Below, in pieces: positions 62,525 through 63,776 of a stretch of 63,776 nucleotides of DNA. A program made the position numbers and the translations under genes. Below the pieces are notes generated by a model. That model saw only the letters and a program-made list of their open reading frames with translations. It was not told the DNA's origin and did no database searches. The stretch comes from Streptomyces caelestis (GTDB taxonomy: Bacteria > Actinomycetota > Actinomycetes > Streptomycetales > Streptomycetaceae): assembly GCF_001279005.1 (NCBI RefSeq), contig NZ_LGCN01000222.1:1-63776 (forward strand), in the 5' to 3' direction. The stretch's first letter is position 1, and every line of letters starts with the position of its first letter.

Positions 62525-63682
62525 TCAGCAGTCGAGGGGAGCGGACCCGACGGCCACGTCGTCGAACCACAGCGTGTCGTCACCCGCGCCGTAGCTCTCC
62601 CAGCCCAGTCGCAGGGCGGTGGGACGGGGCGGGACGGTACGGGCGAGCCATTGCCGGTCGACGTCCTGCGTCGGCACGCCGTCGGCGTGCAGGCCCGGGA
62701 CCGGCTCGTCGCCGAGCCAGGTGTCGAGTGCGGGGGCCGTCGTGTCGATCGCGAAGCGCAGGCACTGCCAGCTTCCCGTCGGCAGCGGCCGGCTCAGCGC
62801 CACGCCGGCCGGGCTCTGCTCCGGCAGGGTGGCGTCGTCGCTCTCCCGGTTCCACTGCAGGGCGCCGTTCTGGCCGCCGACGCGCAGGCTCCGCCCGTTC
62901 TGGGAGGTGTCGGGCAGGGAGACGAAGGTGACGTGGGCGGAGGGGAGCGCGGTGGTGTGCCTCACCCACATGCGCACGTGCACCACCGGACCGACCGAGG
63001 AGAGGTCCGCGGTGGCGGCGACGAAGGCGTGGTTGCAGTAGCCGGCCCGGCCGTCGACCCGCAGCGACCGGCTGCCGCCGTGCGCGACGGCGGTGTCGAC
63101 GGCGGCCGTCCCGGCGCCCTGGCAGTCGGGTGCGGTGAACCGCCAGTCGCCGGACGGGGTGGAGCCGGTCTGGTCCTCGAAGTCCGAGCAGATCACCGTG
63201 CCGGCGCAGTCCTCGCCCGGTGGCGGGGTGGTGGTGGGGGGTGTGGTCGGCGGCGTGGTGCCGTCGTCTCCGCACGGCACGCCGTTGAGGGCGAAGTCGC
63301 TCGGCGCGGGGTCGGCCGAACGCCAGGTCCCCTGCAGGCCGAACTCGGCGGCGCCTCCCGTGGGCAGGGCGCCGTTCCAGTTCTTACTGGTGGCGACGAC
63401 GGATCCGCCGGTCTGGGTGACGGTCGCGTTCCACGCCGAGGTCACCCGCTGGTCGCCGGTGTAGGTCCAGCTCAGCCGCCAGCCGTCGAGCGCCGGGCCG
63501 AGGTTGGTGACCTTGATCTGCGCGGTGTAGCCGTCGGCCCACTTGTTCACGGTGTAGTCGACCCGGCAGCCGGTATCCGCACCGCTCGCGGGCATCACCG
63601 TGAGGGCGGACGCCGACAGCACGGCCGCGGTGAGGGCCGCCGTCCAGGGCCGGCGCGGTAATCGTGCGAGAAGGGCGCGCAC
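62525..63682 (-). CDS. Secreted cellulose-binding protein, CBM2 plus Cip1-like domain
   Basis: 385 residues from the start at 63682. Signal peptide, then CBM2 (DTGCRVDYTVNKWADGYTAQIKVTN...; surface Trp residues at WADG, WRLSWTY and NWNG), a Thr/Pro linker (TTPPTTPPTTTPPPGED), and a C-terminal module of about 215 residues beginning GTVICSDFEDQTGS, resembling the cellulose-induced protein Cip1. Cip1-type domains have a lyase-like jelly-roll fold but unclear activity. Codon 8 is TTA (63659-63661). A CebR-like box upstream fits cellulose/cellobiose control. Confidence 0.85.
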   Translation of the reverse strand: MRALLARLPRRPWTAALTAAVLSASALTVMPASGADTGCRVDYTVNKWADGYTAQIKVTNLGPALDGWRLSWTYTGDQRVTSAWNATVTQTGGSVVATSKNWNGALPTGGAAEFGLQGTWRSADPAPSDFALNGVPCGDDGTTPPTTPPTTTPPPGEDCAGTVICSDFEDQTGSTPSGDWRFTAPDCQGAGTAAVDTAVAHGGSRSLRVDGRAGYCNHAFVAATADLSSVGPVVHVRMWVRHTTALPSAHVTFVSLPDTSQNGRSLRVGGQNGALQWNRESDDATLPEQSPAGVALSRPLPTGSWQCLRFAIDTTAPALDTWLGDEPVPGLHADGVPTQDVDRQWLARTVPPRPTALRLGWESYGAGDDTLWFDDVAVGSAPLDC

Positions 63683-63697
63683 TTGTACCTCCGAGGT

Positions 63698-63724
63698 GGG
63701 GGTGGGGTGGGGGTGGGGGTGGGG
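63698..63724 (+). repeat. G-run tract (possible G-quadruplex) upstream of the CBM2 gene
   Basis: Five runs of three to five G separated by single T bases, in the leader/promoter of the cellulose-binding protein gene. The G-rich strand is the template strand of that gene. The pattern fits a G-quadruplex, but GC-rich simple repeats are also common here. Confidence 0.55.
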
Positions 63725-63735
63725 CGTACGAGGTG

Positions 63736-63750
63736 CGGAAGCGCTCCCCG
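63736..63750. promoter_or_regulatory. CebR-like operator
   Basis: CGGAAGCGCTCCCCG contains the palindromic core GGAGCGCTCC with one mismatch, close to the CebR box TGGGAGCGCTCCCA of Streptomyces cellulose/cellobiose genes. It is 54 bases before the start of the cellulose-binding protein gene. Confidence 0.6.
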
Positions 63751-63776
63751 TCGGTGGGGCGGGGGGCCGGGCCGCC

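Overview
The window is chromosomal DNA from a Streptomyces-type actinomycete. Base composition is very GC-rich with strong third-position GC, many genes start with GTG, neighbouring genes overlap by 4 bases (GTGA/ATGA), and TTA codons are rare. Familiar Streptomyces gene sets are present: pulA-aglA-malGFE-malR, and the xlnA/abfB pair known side by side in S. coelicolor.

Region 1 (1-11.3 kb) is a starch/maltodextrin locus. On the minus strand are a partial secreted pullulanase/alpha-amylase, a secreted alpha-amylase with a starch-binding domain, a LacI-family regulator, a cytoplasmic alpha-glucosidase (aglA) and the maltodextrin importer malG-malF-malE (no ATPase of its own). A second, paralogous LacI regulator (malR type) runs divergently on the plus strand.

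Region 2 (11.5-35.5 kb) is the main discovery: a C7-cyclitol (acarbose/acarviostatin-type) biosynthetic cluster. Two minus-strand genes make dTDP-4-keto-6-deoxyglucose (rfbA-rfbB). A divergent operon of about 18.4 kb, with overlapping or nearly touching genes, encodes in order: class III aminotransferase, three-gene ABC exporter, maltokinase-like kinase, glycogen-synthase-like glycosyltransferase, GlgC-like nucleotidyltransferase, PfkB kinase, a glycosyltransferase fused to a HAD phosphatase, amylomaltase, 2-epi-5-epi-valiolone synthase, a small cupin, a ROK kinase and an RmlD-like reductase. It is followed by a secreted CBM25-CBM25-Fn3-GH13 amylase. The order and families match AcbV-W-X-Y-U-S-R-K-I/J-Q-C-M of Actinoplanes, but AcbO, AcbL, AcbN, AcbP and AcbD counterparts are not recognisable; the cupin and RmlD-like gene occupy the place where cyclitol-modifying enzymes would be expected. 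Operator-like sequences built from TTGC/GCAA and GTTTCAG words lie upstream of the amylase, malE/malR, the divergent rfbA/aminotransferase promoter and the distal amylase, so the cluster looks wired into maltose control. In-frame TTA codons occur in four cluster genes and in two genes of region 1, implying bldA control. Together the genes could make, export, extend, re-import and phosphorylate an acarviosyl-oligosaccharide.

Region 3 (35.5-46.6 kb) holds a divergent TetR/aldehyde dehydrogenase pair with palindromic operators, a decayed IS1380-type transposase, and a pentose operon (rbsK, ABC permease, binding lipoprotein, ATPase, rbsD, deoC, GntR regulator) behind a promoter that contains a palindrome.

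Region 4 (46.6-63.8 kb) contains a binding-protein remnant, divergent xylanase and arabinofuranosidase genes with two identical-type palindromes between them, two short-chain dehydrogenases, a PAS-ANTAR regulator, small conserved genes, an ABC exporter, a secreted PQQ-type sugar dehydrogenase, an NhaA-thioredoxin fusion, an ECF41 sigma factor with a self-type promoter, and a cellulose-binding secreted protein preceded by a CebR-like box. No rRNA, tRNA or CRISPR array was seen.
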